NCBI RefSeq assembly: GCF_958979055.1
Contig: NC_084896.1
Location: 27,837,501-27,901,500, forward strand
Reading direction: 5' to 3'
DNA: 64,000 bases
Source: Alnus glutinosa
Taxonomy: Eukaryota > Streptophyta > Magnoliopsida > Fagales > Betulaceae
The notes beneath the pieces are model-generated. The model was not told where the DNA came from. It saw only the letters and a program-made list of their open reading frames with translations, and did no database searches. Made by a program: the position numbers and the translations under genes. Shown here piece by piece: positions 33,765-44,879 of the stretch. Position 1 is the stretch's first letter; every line of letters begins with the position of its first letter.

Positions 33765-34159
33765 CACGTTTTGAGTAAACTTTGTGATTTAGGGAAAAGA
33801 ACCTTTGTATGTATTGAACGGTACTGCTTATACTTATATATATATATATATATCTTTATTTTAAAAATCTTCATGATCAACCCATGCATAATAGACGACT
33901 TAAGACCCTATAAATTGTGCATTAATGTTAGCATTCAACTTTCATCTCACCAAAACTTTCAAGCGATCGAGTAATATATAGTGTACGTGGACTAGGGTTT
34001 TCATGTTTCTGGTATATATATATACCTACTGCAAGCACAATTTCATGCATGCATGGCTACAATTGTTCACATAATCTTACAATCCCTCGTAATATTGCAG
34101 AAACAGGGAAAGCAAAAGATTACGTGGAAACGGGCTTCAACAATTTCAATAAGAATTAA
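33730..34159 (+). pseudogene. Secreted Cys-rich peptide gene, copy 5 (exon 2 only)
   Basis: Upstream text matches copy 3 up to TTCAAGCGATCGAGTAAT (about 33974). It then jumps to the 3' part of the intron (GTGGACTAGGGTTTTCATG), with exon 1 absent. Exon 2 is kept at 34101-34159 after ATATTGCAG and reads ETGKAKDYVETGFNNFNKN then stop, with Cys 7 changed to Phe. The TATA box is also degraded (GTATTGAACG). Confidence 0.75.
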
Positions 34160-34410
34160 TACTAGCTTAATGTTATTTAGAAGACTATACGTCTTCCTAG
34201 TTATGTTTTTTTTTTTTTTTTTTTTTTTTGGTACCATCTTCTTAGTTGTATGTTAATCGTATTACAGCTAGTATATTAAATAAAATTTCTCTATTCTCAA
34301 TAATATTTACTTTTATGTATTAAAAATAAACGTTACTATGTCCGTAATAAGAGAATAAAATATTTTAGAAATTAACCATTTCGTAGAAGTGAATACTTTT
34401 TTATTAATAT

Positions 34411-34860
34411 GGGATAACTTCACTTAAGGGTACTGAACTATCAGTCTATTTTACTTAAGGGTACTGAACTTTAAAACGTTTCAAATTAGGGTATCCAATT
34501 TTTCAAACGTTTCAATTACAGGTACTTCGTTAGAATTTGATGTTAAATCCTACCAAAATTTTCAAAACATCTCTCCTTTTTTTTAGGAAAAAAATTGCTT
34601 GGATTTAGGTGTTGGTCAGAATTTAACGAAATTTACAAAAATACCCATGCCTGAATCTTTGAAAAAATTTATAATTTTTTTAAAAAAAAATAAATACCAG
34701 GGTATTTTGAGAATGTTGGCAGTAATAACGGCAAATCTTAACGGAGTACATGTAATTGAGACGTTTTAAAAATTGGATACCCTAGTTTGAGACATTTTGA
34801 AGTTCAGTACCCTTAAGTTAAATAGGCCGATAGTTCGATACTCTTAAATGAAATGATCCC
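34411..34860. mobile_element. Mutator-like MITE, 9-bp TSD, private to block 5
   Basis: The 450-bp element has termini of about 85 bp (GGGATAACTTCACTTAAGGG ... inverse AATGAAATGATCCC, with a nested ACTTAAGGGTACTGAACTT repeat on both sides) and an exact 9-bp duplication TATTAATAT (34402-34410 and 34861-34869). The block 3 equivalent (about 22165) shows the empty site. Confidence 0.9.
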
Positions 34861-35836
34861 TATTAATATCCATTGTCCCTTTATTTTTTTTCTGTTTAAA
34901 AATAAAACAAGACGTGGTGGTTGTAACCTTTCATTAATCTCAACAAAGGAATTTGTATCAAAATGGCATGCGTGGTTTATGCAATTGTGATCAATAAGAT
35001 CTCAAGTTTTTAATTTTGATAATTGAATTTTTATCATGTCACAAAATGGTTTGCCATCAATCTACCCACGTCAGGCTAATTAAAACCTAACACGTTGATC
35101 GAAGGGCAAATCACTTTCTCCCATTTAGTATTGTGTCACTACAAAATGGGTGATACGTAATTAAGCAAGTTAATCCATGACAGCAACACGTGGATTAAAA
35201 TTTCTCTCCAAGTTCATGTGACGTCTCTATGTTGAAAAAGAGCAATGATATATAATCACCATTAAATTTTAAATAAAATCCTATAAAATTTTGGAATACA
35301 ATAATAACTTCTAATATCATGTATGAAGTGTATACTTAAAGTAGGAGTACATGCAGCATTTCTACGTTCGCCGTTGCTAAAACAGCTTAACAGCTATTGA
35401 TAATAGATTAAACTGAAACTAAACGAATTAATCTCGATTCATTCACTTTAATTAATTTATGTTTTTTTTTTTTCAAAGAATTCTAGACACATCGTCAATA
35501 AGTAAAATAATATACTTGTGTCAGGAAGCTTTTCAAGTCATGGTCAAGAATTGAGTTCAATACCCCTTCCTGATAGCCCCGAGAAATCAAAATCTCTTGG
35601 CCTATACAGGACAATCAGTCTTCATTATGATTGTAAATAATCAAATTCAATTGCATAAGAAAAATCACTAATACTACACTTAACTATCAAGAACACACAG
35701 TAAACTGAATAGAGTTCCTCACAATCAAATTTTTTTGAAATTGACATGGAGAGTAAATTCTGGCATCATGGGTCCAAAGCTTCTAATCAGATGGTATTTG
35801 TATAAACCAACGCTAGTGTTTGAGTGGATACGTTTA

Positions 35837-38800
35837 TCAAACAGTGAGAGATGCACCATTGTCTGCTGCTGTGAGATTGAGTATCATTGTGGCAGCCTTC
35901 ACAGCCCTGATGGGGTTAAATGAGAAACAAAAATATTTTAGTCTCAACAGTCAACAATATATGGCAAAGTTCGAACAAATTTCGAGAGAATGAAAACATT
36001 ATTGAGACATCATGTATGACAAAGACCTATAACTCTAAACCCACTCATTAATAAGTATATGAGAAAATATGATATCCTATAAAATGTCAAACGCTGGCAA
36101 ACGTTCTTTATTTGCTAAAAATAGGTATAAGTCATCCATTGCGCTTAATATGTGTCTGGTCATATGGCTGTTTGTCTGTCTTTTTTCTTTTTTTCTTTTT
36201 TTCTTGAGCACGTATTAACTAGAGCTGACAATCTTTTACACATCCGCAAACCCAACACGAAATTAGCGGGTTGGAATTTAGAAGTCTGACCCGTTTAATT
36301 AAATGAGTCGAGTTATGAGTAACCTATATAGTCTTATACTTATACTTCGACACAATTCGAACCCGACACATGAACACGAATTGCCACCCCTAGGACTCTT
36401 TTTTTTTTTTTTTGATAAGTAATTTCAAATTCATCAATAAAGCGCATAGGGACGCAACTCTAATACACGGGAAGTATACAAGAATGCCCCTAAAAGGGAA
36501 GAACAGCTAATAAATTTAGAAAGTCTACAAAAATAAAAACACCTAGGTGGCAAAGACGGGACGCTATCCAAAGATATAGCATGTTAAGCACACGCTTCCT
36601 TAACACTACCATTACAGTCTCTACATCTTCAAATAGCCTCGCATTACGCTCCCGCCAAATGCTCCACAAAACACAGTGAGGAACTAACCGCCAAACTTTT
36701 TTAGCTAGGCTATGCCCAAAAAAGCCACCCCTAGGACTCTTAACGTCTTTAAATTCTTATTCAAGCAACCCCAAGGGGTAGCTCAATCAATTAGGAATTA
36801 CGCCTCATAAAGCGCAGAGATCACTAATTCGAGTCTCCCCTCTTCCTTAGAACTTCCTTTCGAGGAGGGAGGTATTAGAGGTGGTTAAAGATTTGAATCG
36901 TAATAAGGCTCCAGGTCCTGATGGGTTCACTCTTGCGTTCTTCCAAGATTGTTGGGAGGTATTAAAGCACAATCCACTTCCAACTCCGTTCAACCTAAAA
37001 AGTCCTAGTGAGTGTGTTAAGGAGAAACCCGGTTGATCACAACTACTAGTGACAACCGGTTTCTAAAGAGATAGAGTCCTGTTTTGTATCTACTAGAAGA
37101 GTTTAAAATACGGTTTCTAAAGAGATAGAGTCCTACTTGTATTTACTAAAGAGCTGATCACAGTTTTGTATTTAGATTAGGTTTATCCCTAAGAAGTAGT
37201 ATTAGACTAGGAAGCAAGTACTTTGATGTTATCTTGTATCTTGTATAAACTCTATATAAATCAATAGATGCTCACGAGATGAGCAAGCTTCAAAAGCCAA
37301 ATATTATTTGTTTCTACATGGTATCAGAGCCTTCCATAGACTAGCGTCTTTTTCATCATGATGTCCGATTCTACAACCTCCTCAGGAGAAACAAATTCTA
37401 CTCTTACTCCACCCGCTTCTAATGCTGTTTTTACTATTCCCAACATGAACCACACCCTGCAAATCAAGCTCTCCAATGCAAACTTTCCCAGTTGGAGAAC
37501 TCAAATCATGGCTTTTGTTAAAGCTCAAGATTCATATGGCTTCCTGGATGGTTCTACTCAGCCTCCAGCCCAGACTATTCCGAATCCGAGCACCACTCAA
37601 GGTGCTCCTGCCACCATAGCAAATCCAGAATTTCTAGCTTGGTGCCAACGTGATCAGATGCTTCTCAGTGTGTTAATCTCCACACTATCCGAACCTCTTG
37701 TGGTTCATGCAGTCGGCTGTGCCACTGCTCATCAACTTTGGACTACCTTGGTGTCCATGTTTGCTTCCCAAGCCCGATCCCGGGTCCTCCAGATTCATTA
37801 TCAGCTTGCTACCTCCAAGAAGGGAAGTGCATCGATCACTGAATATTTTCAATCATTCAAGGCTCTTTGTGACAATCTTGCTGCTGCCGGCCAACATCTC
37901 AACGACTTTGAGCGCACCTCTTATTTTTTGGCTGGCCTCGGATCTGATTACAATCCGTTCGTTACTTCCATCACTACTCGACTGGATCCTTTATCCCTAG
38001 ATGAAATCTATGGACATCTTCTTGCTCATGAGATGCGGATTGAACATAATCTCACACCCGTGGAGCCTGTATCGCCTGCTGCTAATATCTCTACCCGAGG
38101 TGCACCATCACGAGGTCGGGGCTATCGTGGTCGTGGCCGCAGCAACAACAACTATAGAGGTCGGGGACCTGCCTCTTCTGGCCGTGGCAGAGGTACATAT
38201 TTCTCATCTGATTCCGCACAGTCTTCACGTCCCATCTGTCAATTTTGTGGGAAAATCGGCCACACTGCCCCCAGGTGCTATCAGCGTCCAGATCCAGCTC
38301 TTACTGGTTCACCAGCTGCTCCATATCAGTCTGCTCAGGCCTATTATTCTTCTCCTAATCTTCCTCCAGAGGAAAATTAAACTCTATATAAATCAATAGA
38401 TACTCACGAGATGAGCAAGCTTCAAAAGCCAAATATTATTTGTTTCTACAGGAGGTGATCAAGACTGATCTCATGGGGGTATTCCAGGACTTCCACACTC
38501 ATAGCAAGTTTGTCAAAAGCATTAATGCCACTTTTTTAGCCTTAATTCCGAAGAAGTTTTGGGCTATGGATCTTAATGATTTTCGGCCTATTAGTCTTGT
38601 AAGTGGTGTCTACAAGATCATTGCTAAAGTTCTTGCTAATAGACTCAAAAGGGTGGTGGCAAAGATTATTTCGAATCCCCAAAATGCTTTTGTGAAAGGA
38701 AGGCAAATTCTTGATTCTGTTCTTATAGCGAATGAGTGTTTGGATAGCCGCATCAAATCAGGTGAGCCTGGGTTACTCTGTAAATTGGATATTGAGAAGG

Positions 38801-41800
38801 CTTATGATCATGTTAACTGGGACTTCTTATTGTATATGTTGAGAAGATGTGGCTTCGGGGAGAGATAGTGTTCTTGGATAGCGCGTTGTATTTCATCGCT
38901 GCGTTTCTCGATTTTGGTGAACAGCAACCCTTCTGGTTTTTTTAGCAGCTCCCGTGGTATTAGACAAGGTGATCCTCTGTCGCCTCTTTTGTTCGTCATT
39001 GTGATGGAGGCTTTTAGTAAGCTATTCTCTATTTCTGTTCAAGGGGGCTTTCTCTCTGGCTTCTCTGTGGGCTCTAGAAGCAATGGAGTGATTAATGTTT
39101 CTCACCTTTTATTCGCAGACGATACATTAGTTATCTGCGGAGCTAGTCCTGATCATCTTCTCTATCTTCGTATGTTATTACTGTCCTTTGAAGCTGTTTC
39201 AGGTTTGAAGATTAATTTGGATAAGTCAGTTTTGGTTCCTGTGGGTATTGTGGATAATATGGATGATCTTGCTGGCATTTTGGGTTGTGGAGTCTCTTCT
39301 CTTCCTTTAAAGTATCTTGGTCTTCCATTGGGGGCTCCTTTTAAGACTAAGTCTAGCTGGGATGATGTAGTTGGGAAGATTGAGAGGCGACTGGCTAGCT
39401 GGAAGCGGTTGTATTTGTCGAAGGGTGGCAGAGTAACCCTGATAAAAAGCACTCTCTCTAATCTTCCTACGTACTTCCTATCTCTACTCTCTATTCCTTC
39501 CAGTGTTGCTAGTCGTATAGAGAAGTTGTATCAAGATTTCTTGTGGGGTGGCATAGGTGAAGAATTTAAATTTCATCTGATTAATTGGTCCAAGGTTTGT
39601 TCCCCTATTTCTAGTGGTGGTTTGGGCATCAAGAATTTGAAGCTTTTCAATAAGGCTCTCTTAGGGAAGTGGCTGTGGCGCTATGTCCATGAGAGAGAGG
39701 CTTGGTGGAAATCTGTTGTGGATGCAAAGTATGGATCTACTCGGGATGGTTGGTGTTCTTTAGATCCCCCTGGGTCTCACGGAGTGGGGCTTTGGAAGAA
39801 TATTAGGAAGGGATGGAGTTCGTTTTGCAACCATACCAGACTCATATTGGGAAATGGATCAAGGATCCGTTTTTGGGATGATGTGTGGTGTGGTGAGGTG
39901 CCTCTTAAGGAAGCTTTCCCAGTTTTGTATGACATTGTGCGTGACAAGGATGCTCTTGTAGCAGACCATTTAGTTGTGGTGAGTGGGTCTTATCAGTGGG
40001 ATGTTAGCTTTTTTCAAGCGGCCCACTACTGGGAGGTGGATGTTTTGGCCTCATTTTTCTCTTTGTTGTACTCATCCAGAGTGAATTATGATGGGGAGGA
40101 TAAGCTATGGTGGTCTCCTTCTCACAAAGGGAAATTTGATGTTAGATCTTTCTATAAGGCTCTTGCTTGCAAAGAGGCTATTCATTTTCCTTGGAAAAGT
40201 ATCTGGCGGACCAAGGTTCCTTTGAAAGTGGCTTTCTTTGCTTGGACGGCAGCGCATGGGAAGATCCTTACTTTGGACAATCTCAGGAAGAAGCAGGTCA
40301 TAGTGATTGATAGATGTTGCATGTGCAAAATGAATGGGGAGTCAGTGGATCACCTTCTTCTCCATTGTGAGGTAGCACACGCTCTGTGGAACGCCATCTT
40401 TAGTCGCTTCAATCTGTCTTGGGTTATGCCTCTTCGGGTGGTAGATTTATTCGCTTGCTGGTGGACAGGTGGTCGCTCCCGGAGTGTTGTCGTGTGGAAG
40501 ATGGTCCCTTGTTGCCTTATGTGATGCTTATGGAGGGAACGCAATGATAGGCAGTTTGAGGACAAAGAAATAACCATTGAGGATCTCATTTCCTTTTTTT
40601 TTCATTCTTTGTACTCTTGGTCGGTTGCGTTCCTTACACCTTTAACGTTTAGTTTTAATGATTTCCTTGTATTGTTTTCTACTTCCTCTTAGATGCCTTT
40701 CTTGTATACTTCCTGTGTACTTGATTGCGCTTTACGCTTTTTAATGATATTTCTCTTACTTATCAAAAAAAAAAAAAAAATTCTCCTCCCCTTGGAACCA
40801 ATTTTATATATATATATATATATATAAGCAATATATGATACTAAACCAATAAATATGCTGTCAACATGTTGGAAATCTCTTTTCACATATGCTAGATATG
40901 GGAATATGCAATGTGTGTATGGCACCTTCCCTTTCAAGTTCAACAGTAGCGTTAGAGGATTATGCACATTAGACAATATCAAGTACAAGTACAAGGGAGT
41001 CAAAATGTCCCTTCTCTTTGAAAGGAAAAAAAAAAAAGATTGGCATTGCAAGACCTTTTCTTTTAAAAGGAAAAGGAACAATGCTATTGCAACCATAACA
41101 GACTAACAGAAAAAGAAAGAGTGATGGGGAGAAGGTAGAATGATAGGTGCTTTGGGACAATTGAAATTATGAGATCGAAAATTAAACAATATAGACGGTA
41201 GTTGTTTGAGAGTGGAAATGACTTCCAAGGAGTCGAAATCTTCATAAAAGGACTCATTTATCCTAATTCTCTATTTCTTTTTTGATCTATTAAAGGTTAT
41301 GTTTGTCTTTTCTTAAGAAGATAATCAAAGTAAGGAATTACCATTCTATACTAATTTGTACATTACATTGGAGTAATTATATAACAAACCTCATAGCTGG
41401 ACCTAAGTTTATAATTGAACCCCTGAAGTTTCAATTGCATCAATATGAATGCTATGTTTCAAAATCATTGCAATATACCCAACATGTAAAGTATTGTAGT
41501 ATCATATCTGGAAATCCATTACGAGAAGAATGGATAAAATATATGATCAAATGAGCCTTTACAAATTTTTTAGAGTAGAAACTCCTTATATGATCAACAT
41601 AAGGAATGAAAATCTTACATTTTCTTGATGTGTTTACAATGAAGATTTCTCTATTATGAACAGCAAAGGCAAATGATTTCAATGTTTTTCAACCTATTGG
41701 GTGGGGGCACTGAAGGCAGAGATCGCATGGCCAAAGCAAAGGGAAATTGATAGGAATGGCGTAATAACAAGGTAAGCAACACAAAATTGTCTAGATCAGA

Positions 41801-44335
41801 ACATGTTAAAACAGCTTTCAAAGAAAACATAGATCCACGACATAAACACCAGAAAGAAAGTATAAAAATTATTATTGATGAAAATTCATACCATGCTTCA
41901 GGTGCCTGGTACATGGTAGCTGAACTGCCAAAGCATGAGGCAAGCATGTCAGTGTTTATCACACCTGGATTAAGTGCAACAATTGCCATTCCATCGGGTA
42001 ACTCCTTTGCCACTGATCTAGTCAAACCTTCAACTGCCCATTTTGACGCACAATAAGGTGCAACCTGTTAAAATATGATCAGGTTTTAATAAAAGTTTAA
42101 AAGATATTGATAAAGGATTCCTAGATGCCAATATCACCATTAAAAAGAAACTTAAAAGGAGAAGATAAGGCTATTGCAAAACTCTCAGATAGCATTGCAT
42201 AAAGTAAGCTTATTATTTATAATTTATCAATCTCCGTACTAGTGGAATTTCTTCTATTGTTGTTCTTGTTTCAGTCCATTAAATCTCAGTTTTTAAAGAT
42301 AGATTACTTAGAATCTTCTCCATTATCTCAATTTAACCAAAAGTTATTCAATGTAGACAGCAACTTGTTGTCTGCGAAAGCATCCTCACATTATCTTGAG
42401 ACAATATACTGCGACTTATGCATGTGATTTCAGAAGAAATTCCCTTGTCTACTAGTGGATTTAGAAATAATATAATTATCATATTAAAAAAAAAAGGGGG
42501 GGGGGGGGGGGGGGGGGTGGGTGGGGACATCCATCTAATCAAGACCGAAAGAAAAAAAGATTGTATTTGCAATAGCATCATGTCAATTTACCAGTGCAGC
42601 GCCAGATCTTCCCCACCCGGAAGACATATTGACAATAATTCCTTGCTTCCTTGCAATCATCAGAGGGATGAAGTGACGCAACATATTTGCTATGCCTTTT
42701 ACATTTGTATCAATAACAGCATCAAATTCGTCTTCAGGAACCTCCCATATCTTGTTGTTTCTATTGATGGTACCTGCATTGTTTACTGGAACTCCTCTTA
42801 TATTAGCCCTACATATACACCGATTCAGAATAAATGCCAGGCAACAACTGAAAAGGAGAATGTAGGATAACCGCACATCCACTAGGCAATGAAATGCCAC
42901 CAAGCATTATAGTTGTTCAAATTGATATAAAATCCTTTTTTTCAAAAACCCTTACAGAGCCAAATGCAAAAATCTCACTAAATAAGAGGGATGAGTTAAG
43001 AATGGGAAGGAAAACATGAAATTCTTTGCCTCTATATAATTAACACATTTCAGTAGTAAGATTCAAATCATACATATTTATCGCCAAAAAAAAATAAAAA
43101 AATCAAATGATCCATACAACACTCAGATTTCAAAATATTTTATGCAATGCATATACCGTTTTCATTTGGTATGTGGTATTTCTCGTGCAACCCTCATTGA
43201 CAGTTGTGTTTACAGAGAGAGCTAACATATGCTATTTTGACACACTAAAGGATCCTATTCGGTACAAATCTAACAGAATCAAGCAAAACCTTTGTTAGTC
43301 ACACCACATTTTCTGAATGGGTTGTTCAGAATCTTGAAGTCATTTCAGGCTTAAAACCCTGTGTATCTAATATTATTTTCCGGAAGAAAAAAAAATAGCT
43401 GAAAACCTTTACCATTAGAGTTAAGTTTAAGCACAATCGAACAGGAACTTAATGAGCTTGATTGCAAGTAATAATATACATACCTATGATGTCCGGAACA
43501 CCCTTTTTCTCCACCACAACACGTGCCAGCTCTTCAATGCTGCTATTAGATTTCTACAAACACAAAATTTGGTCCTTTAGTAACCACTTTAAAACTCATA
43601 AATAAATAGATAAATAAAAGGAACAATAAGGAAGAAGCAATAGCACAAACTCTTGTTGTTACTAAAAAATATCTTGAAACCTAACAGAATTTTATCAAAA
43701 CATAAAGAAATGGGTTTTATTCTTCGTTTTTTTGTTCCAGATTTTCAATCTTTCAGTATGCATTAAAAGTAATACATAAAATTTGGCATGTGGGGTCCCA
43801 TAAAATTGCTTCAAGTATCATTCTCCAAGAGGTAAGACGACTTTTAGGGACTGCGGCTATAGATTTCAAATGGGTCATCAACATTACTAAAAAAAAACAG
43901 TGGAAATTCTCAGGACATTCACCAAATTCCCATAAATTTCAAATTTGTTATCATGTTCTCAAAGCCCAAAAAAAAAAAAAAAAAAAAACGAAATTTAATT
44001 TAATCACCAGTACAACACATGTATACAAACACAAATGTGTGGTCTAAACAAGTGCTATGAAAGAAAGCAGAGAGAGAGAGAGGGAGGGAGGGGCTGACCA
44101 CATCAGCGTTGAGGAACAAGTGGTTGTCAGGGGAGGAGAGCTCTGATTGGAGGGAGTTGAGCTTATCGTGGTTGCGAGAGCAGCCGATGACGGTGTGGCC
44201 CTTCTTGGCGAGCTCGAGGGCCAGCGCTCTCCCGAGCCCTTTGCTCGCCCCGGTTATCAGCACGGTCCGCGAACTCGATCCTCCCACTCCGTTCATCCCG
44301 TTAAACGACGTCGTCATACAACCACTGCCACACAC
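35837..44335 (-). CDS. Short-chain dehydrogenase/reductase, pterin aldehyde reductase type
   Basis: Five exons on the minus strand join in phase to 247 aa: 44335-44099, 43553-43484, 42785-42592, 42064-41892 and 35906-35837. All have GT-AG borders. The Rossmann NADP site TGASKGLG is at residues 28-35, NNAG at 104-107, the catalytic Ser in NMSSGWG near 158, and Tyr171-x3-Lys175 (YCASK). The C-terminus [16 protein letters not shown] is typical of plant NADPH-dependent pterin aldehyde reductases (folate salvage, cytosolic), the closest group I recognise. M7 is an alternative start. The last intron (35907-41891) is about 6 kb and carries a SINE, two LINE insertions and a copia fossil; without the distant exon the protein would lack its conserved tail. 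Gene end is convergent with the peptide copy 5 remnant. A last-exon duplicate lies at 22.9 kb. Confidence 0.9.
36394..36735 (-). mobile_element. 5'-truncated L1-type LINE insertion
   Basis: Read on the minus strand it encodes [20 protein letters not shown] and then [11 protein letters not shown], the C-terminal end of plant L1 ORF2, followed by a 3' UTR and poly(A) after ACTTATC. The repeat GCCACCCCTAGGACTCTT, about 16-18 bp, flanks it (left copy near 36376, right copy near 36724). It lies in the last SDR intron. Confidence 0.85.
36774..36845 (+). mobile_element. tRNA-derived SINE head, interrupted by a LINE
   Basis: GGGGTAGCTCAATCAATTAGG (A box) and TTCGAGTCTCCCC (B box) give a tRNA-like promoter layout. 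The block 3 copy (23486) is uninterrupted; here the LINE at 36846 breaks in just after the B box. Confidence 0.6.
36846..40780 (+). mobile_element. L1-type LINE, 5'-truncated, carrying a copia insertion
   Basis: The ORF2 remnant starts within reverse transcriptase ([16 protein letters not shown], 36880-36960) and resumes after the copia fossil at 38451 ([47 protein letters not shown]; active-site FADD near 39117). It continues to the zf-RVT domain ([20 protein letters not shown] ... CCMC ... HLLLHC) and an ERNDRQFE-type tail. Two in-frame stops are visible: TAG for Trp at about 38867 and TGA for Trp at about 40522. The 3' end is ACTTATC followed by a 16-A tail (about 40764-40780). The pyrimidine-rich flanks (CTCCCCTCTTCC and TTCTCCTCCCC) are the probable target duplication. 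It is a dead copy. Confidence 0.92.
36961..38450 (+). mobile_element. Ty1/copia fossil with gag, inserted in the LINE
   Basis: A 5' LTR ends TTTGTTTCTACA at 37318, followed by the primer site TGGTATCAGAGCC. The gag region (37358-38380) encodes a copia-type capsid ([25 protein letters not shown]-type UBN2 region) and a zinc knuckle [14 protein letters not shown] near its end. The sequence then passes to a short piece of 3' LTR identical in type to the 5' LTR end. The 6-bp repeat GGAGGT borders both ends (36955-36960 and 38451-38456). It is a broken, gag-only remnant; the left LTR boundary is approximate. Confidence 0.87.
40785..41690. other. SDR last-intron sequence without other recognised features
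   Basis: The first 55 bp belong to block 5, with a (TA)n run at about 40806-40826. The rest is unique AT-rich sequence with scattered A runs; none of the short ORFs resembles a protein family. Confidence 0.7.
42496..42517. repeat. G22 homopolymer
   Basis: An unbroken run of 22 G (C on the gene's sense strand), followed by TGGGTGGGG and preceded by A14, within the third SDR intron. It has G-quadruplex potential on the non-coding strand. Confidence 0.95.
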
Positions 44336-44719
44336 TCTTCGTCTCTGTCCCTCGCTCTCTGAGCCAGAGGGAAAGGAAACTCTAGGCGATGATGGAGCAT
44401 TTCGAATTTGTCTTGAGCGAGTGGAGGAGCGTATATATAAGCGCGTCCTTTATAAGAAAAGGTTGGCCACGTGGCAAACCAGTTACCATTCTTCCCATTC
44501 TCTAGATTTAAATACGAGGCCACTTCACAAATTCTGCCACAAAGATTTATTAGGGAAAATGCGTTAAATATTATTTGTTTTACACTATTTTGACTTTTAC
44601 ATCTTAATTTTTAATTTTATAAATTTAAAACTTAAGTTCACAAAGATTTTTAAATTTAAGACCTCTATTTATTTTTTTAAATAAATAACAAAAGAAATAT
44701 TAAAAGGGATTTGATTCAT

Positions 44720-44832
44720 ACACAACACCATCACAACAACCACACAACAACCTCTCACATGAGTGTGGGCCCCAGTGTGTGGGGTCCACCCTCATGTGAG
44801 GGATTGTTGTGTGGTTGTTGTATTGATGTTGT
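44720..44832. mobile_element. Foldback element (113-bp inverted repeat)
   Basis: ACAACAACCACACAACAACC...CTCACATGAGTGTGGGCCCC pairs with its inverse GGGGTCCACCCTCATGTGAG...GTTGTGTGGTTGTTG, with almost no loop. Upstream of the SDR gene. Confidence 0.7.
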
Positions 44833-44879
44833 AAATTTAACATTTTTCATATTAAAATATAATATGTCATTCTTAATAA

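Larger units (their letters stand above)
33541..40840 (+). repeat. Array block 5 (peptide copy 5 remnant plus SDR 3' end)
   Basis: It matches block 3 from the TRIM site through the SDR last exon to ATATATGATA (40831-40840), with insertions private to block 5 at 34411-34860, 36394-36725 and about 36846-40780. Confidence 0.85.

Noticed and set aside
36774-36845. Functional tRNA gene
   Set aside because: A- and B-box-like words are present but I cannot draw a cloverleaf; the context fits a SINE head.
41694-41709. Short terminal SDR exon (acceptor CTTCAG, ending APTQ)
   Set aside because: It splices in frame but replaces the conserved Trp and C-terminus; the exon at 35837-35906 restores the family's expected tail exactly.
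41654-42025. Minus-strand 123-aa ORF taken as one exon
   Set aside because: Only the part above 41892 is coding; the remainder is intron read-through after a GT donor.
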